Positions 63,529 through 64,000 of a DNA stretch of 64,000 nt are shown piece after piece. The position numbers and the translations under genes are program-made. Every line of letters starts with the position of its first letter. Position 1 is the stretch's first letter. Source of the stretch: Ideonella alba (GTDB lineage: Bacteria > Pseudomonadota > Gammaproteobacteria > Burkholderiales > Burkholderiaceae_C); NCBI RefSeq assembly GCF_018069875.1, contig NZ_JAGQDF010000011.1, positions 124,001 through 188,000 on the forward strand, read 5' to 3'. Under the pieces are notes generated by a model, which was not told the origin of the DNA, ran no database searches, and saw only the letters and a list, made by a program, of their open reading frames with translations.

Positions 63529-64000
63529 ATGGTTTCGCCCGACGTTCGCATCCTCGGCACCGGCATCGTCAGCCGCGCCGCTGCGCTGGCGCTGTCGCAC
63601 GACGGCTTGTCGGTGGCGGTGCAGCGCCGCGCCGCGCCAACGTCGGCCGACCTGCGTGCCTATGCGCTGAATGCCGCGTCGGTGGCCTTGCTCGAGCGCC
63701 TGCGCGTCTGGGACAGCCTGCCCGCCGATGCCCGCACCGCCGTGCAGGACATGCGTGTGCAGGGCGACCAGGGCGCGGTGATCGGCTTCTCGGCCTGGCA
63801 GCAGGGCGTGGACGCGCTGGCCTGGATCGTCGACGCAGCCGCGCTGGAAGACACGCTGGAGGCCGCGCTGCGCTTCGCCCCGCGCATCAGCGTGCAGGAC
63901 GAGCCCGCTGCAGCGGCGCTCACCGTGATCGCCGAGGGCAAGGCCTCGGCCGCCCGTGAGGCGCTGGGGGTGCGCTTCGAGCGCCACGGCTACGGCCACC
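63529..64000 (+). CDS. UbiH/Coq6-family FAD-dependent hydroxylase (N-terminal part)
   Basis: The first 157 codons are present and the gene runs off the right edge. [16 protein letters not shown] is a dinucleotide-binding start with the usual spacing, and [22 protein letters not shown] is a typical segment of UbiH/UbiF ubiquinone hydroxylases. The usual GAG/GGG loop reads GTG, so the family is reasonably clear but the exact ring position hydroxylated is not. It diverges from ychF. Confidence 0.75.
   Translation, partial: MVSPDVRILGTGIVSRAAALALSHDGLSVAVQRRAAPTSADLRAYALNAASVALLERLRVWDSLPADARTAVQDMRVQGDQGAVIGFSAWQQGVDALAWIVDAAALEDTLEAALRFAPRISVQDEPAAAALTVIAEGKASAAREALGVRFERHGYGH

Overview
The window looks like a chromosomal segment of a betaproteobacterium of the order Burkholderiales, probably from the Rubrivivax/Leptothrix/Sphaerotilus/Roseateles neighbourhood. 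This is inferred from the very high GC content, the gene orders yqgE-ruvX-pyrR-pyrB-pyrX and rhodanese-grxC-secB-gpsA, the ctaC-ctaD-small ORF-ctaG-DUF2970-ctaE oxidase cluster, and a glucokinase fused to an RpiR regulator. No 16S rRNA, tRNA, insertion sequence, prophage or CRISPR array was seen, so the assignment rests on gene content alone.

Layout. 1-8.3 kb: the end of a type IV pilus chemosensory operon (pilJ, giant chpA/pilL) and a GGDEF protein. 8.3-14.4 kb: photolyase, then a tightly overlapping housekeeping operon (yqgE, ruvX, pyrR, pyrB, a metal-ligand-less dihydroorotase paralogue pyrX, plsC). 14.4-14.9 kb: a non-coding stretch full of inverted repeats. 14.9-35.4 kb: a maltodextrin/starch utilisation region. 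It holds a glucokinase-RpiR fusion, a divergent second glucokinase, a MATE exporter, a secreted GH13 amylase, a TonB-dependent receptor of the Xanthomonas/Caulobacter carbohydrate type, a tryptophan-halogenase-family flavoprotein, an AT-rich orphan secreted protein, and a six-gene coupled operon (binding protein, two permeases, two GH13 enzymes, one SDR). 35.4-43.7 kb: metabolic and housekeeping genes (P-loop/sulfotransferase-like protein with a class IV aminotransferase, gpmA, rhodanese, grxC, secB, gpsA) and two unfamiliar proteins. 43.8-57.1 kb: rpoH behind a perfect CIRCE element, then a large cytochrome oxidase region (two Sco proteins, heme O and heme A synthases, an unusual subunit-I-like heme-copper protein, a TlpA-like protein, aa3 subunits I-III, Cox11, Surf1, small assembly proteins). 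57-64 kb: bioC-like, comF, trmL, a MASE1/CHASE hybrid kinase, ychF and the start of an FAD hydroxylase gene.

The most coherent new signal is a shared palindrome, TGTAGT-NNN-GCTACA and variants. It occurs immediately upstream of both glucokinase genes, the secreted amylase, the TonB receptor (weaker) and the ABC operon. The RpiR half of the glucokinase fusion is the obvious candidate to bind it, so outer-membrane uptake, secreted hydrolysis, inner-membrane transport, periplasmic or cytoplasmic hydrolysis and glucose phosphorylation could form one local regulon. The transporter has no ATPase gene here. Other notable points are the CIRCE site on the rpoH promoter, a non-canonical heme-copper oxidase-like gene with its own Sco and TlpA neighbours, and a recurring -10 hexamer placed 6-7 nt before ATG, which suggests leaderless transcripts.
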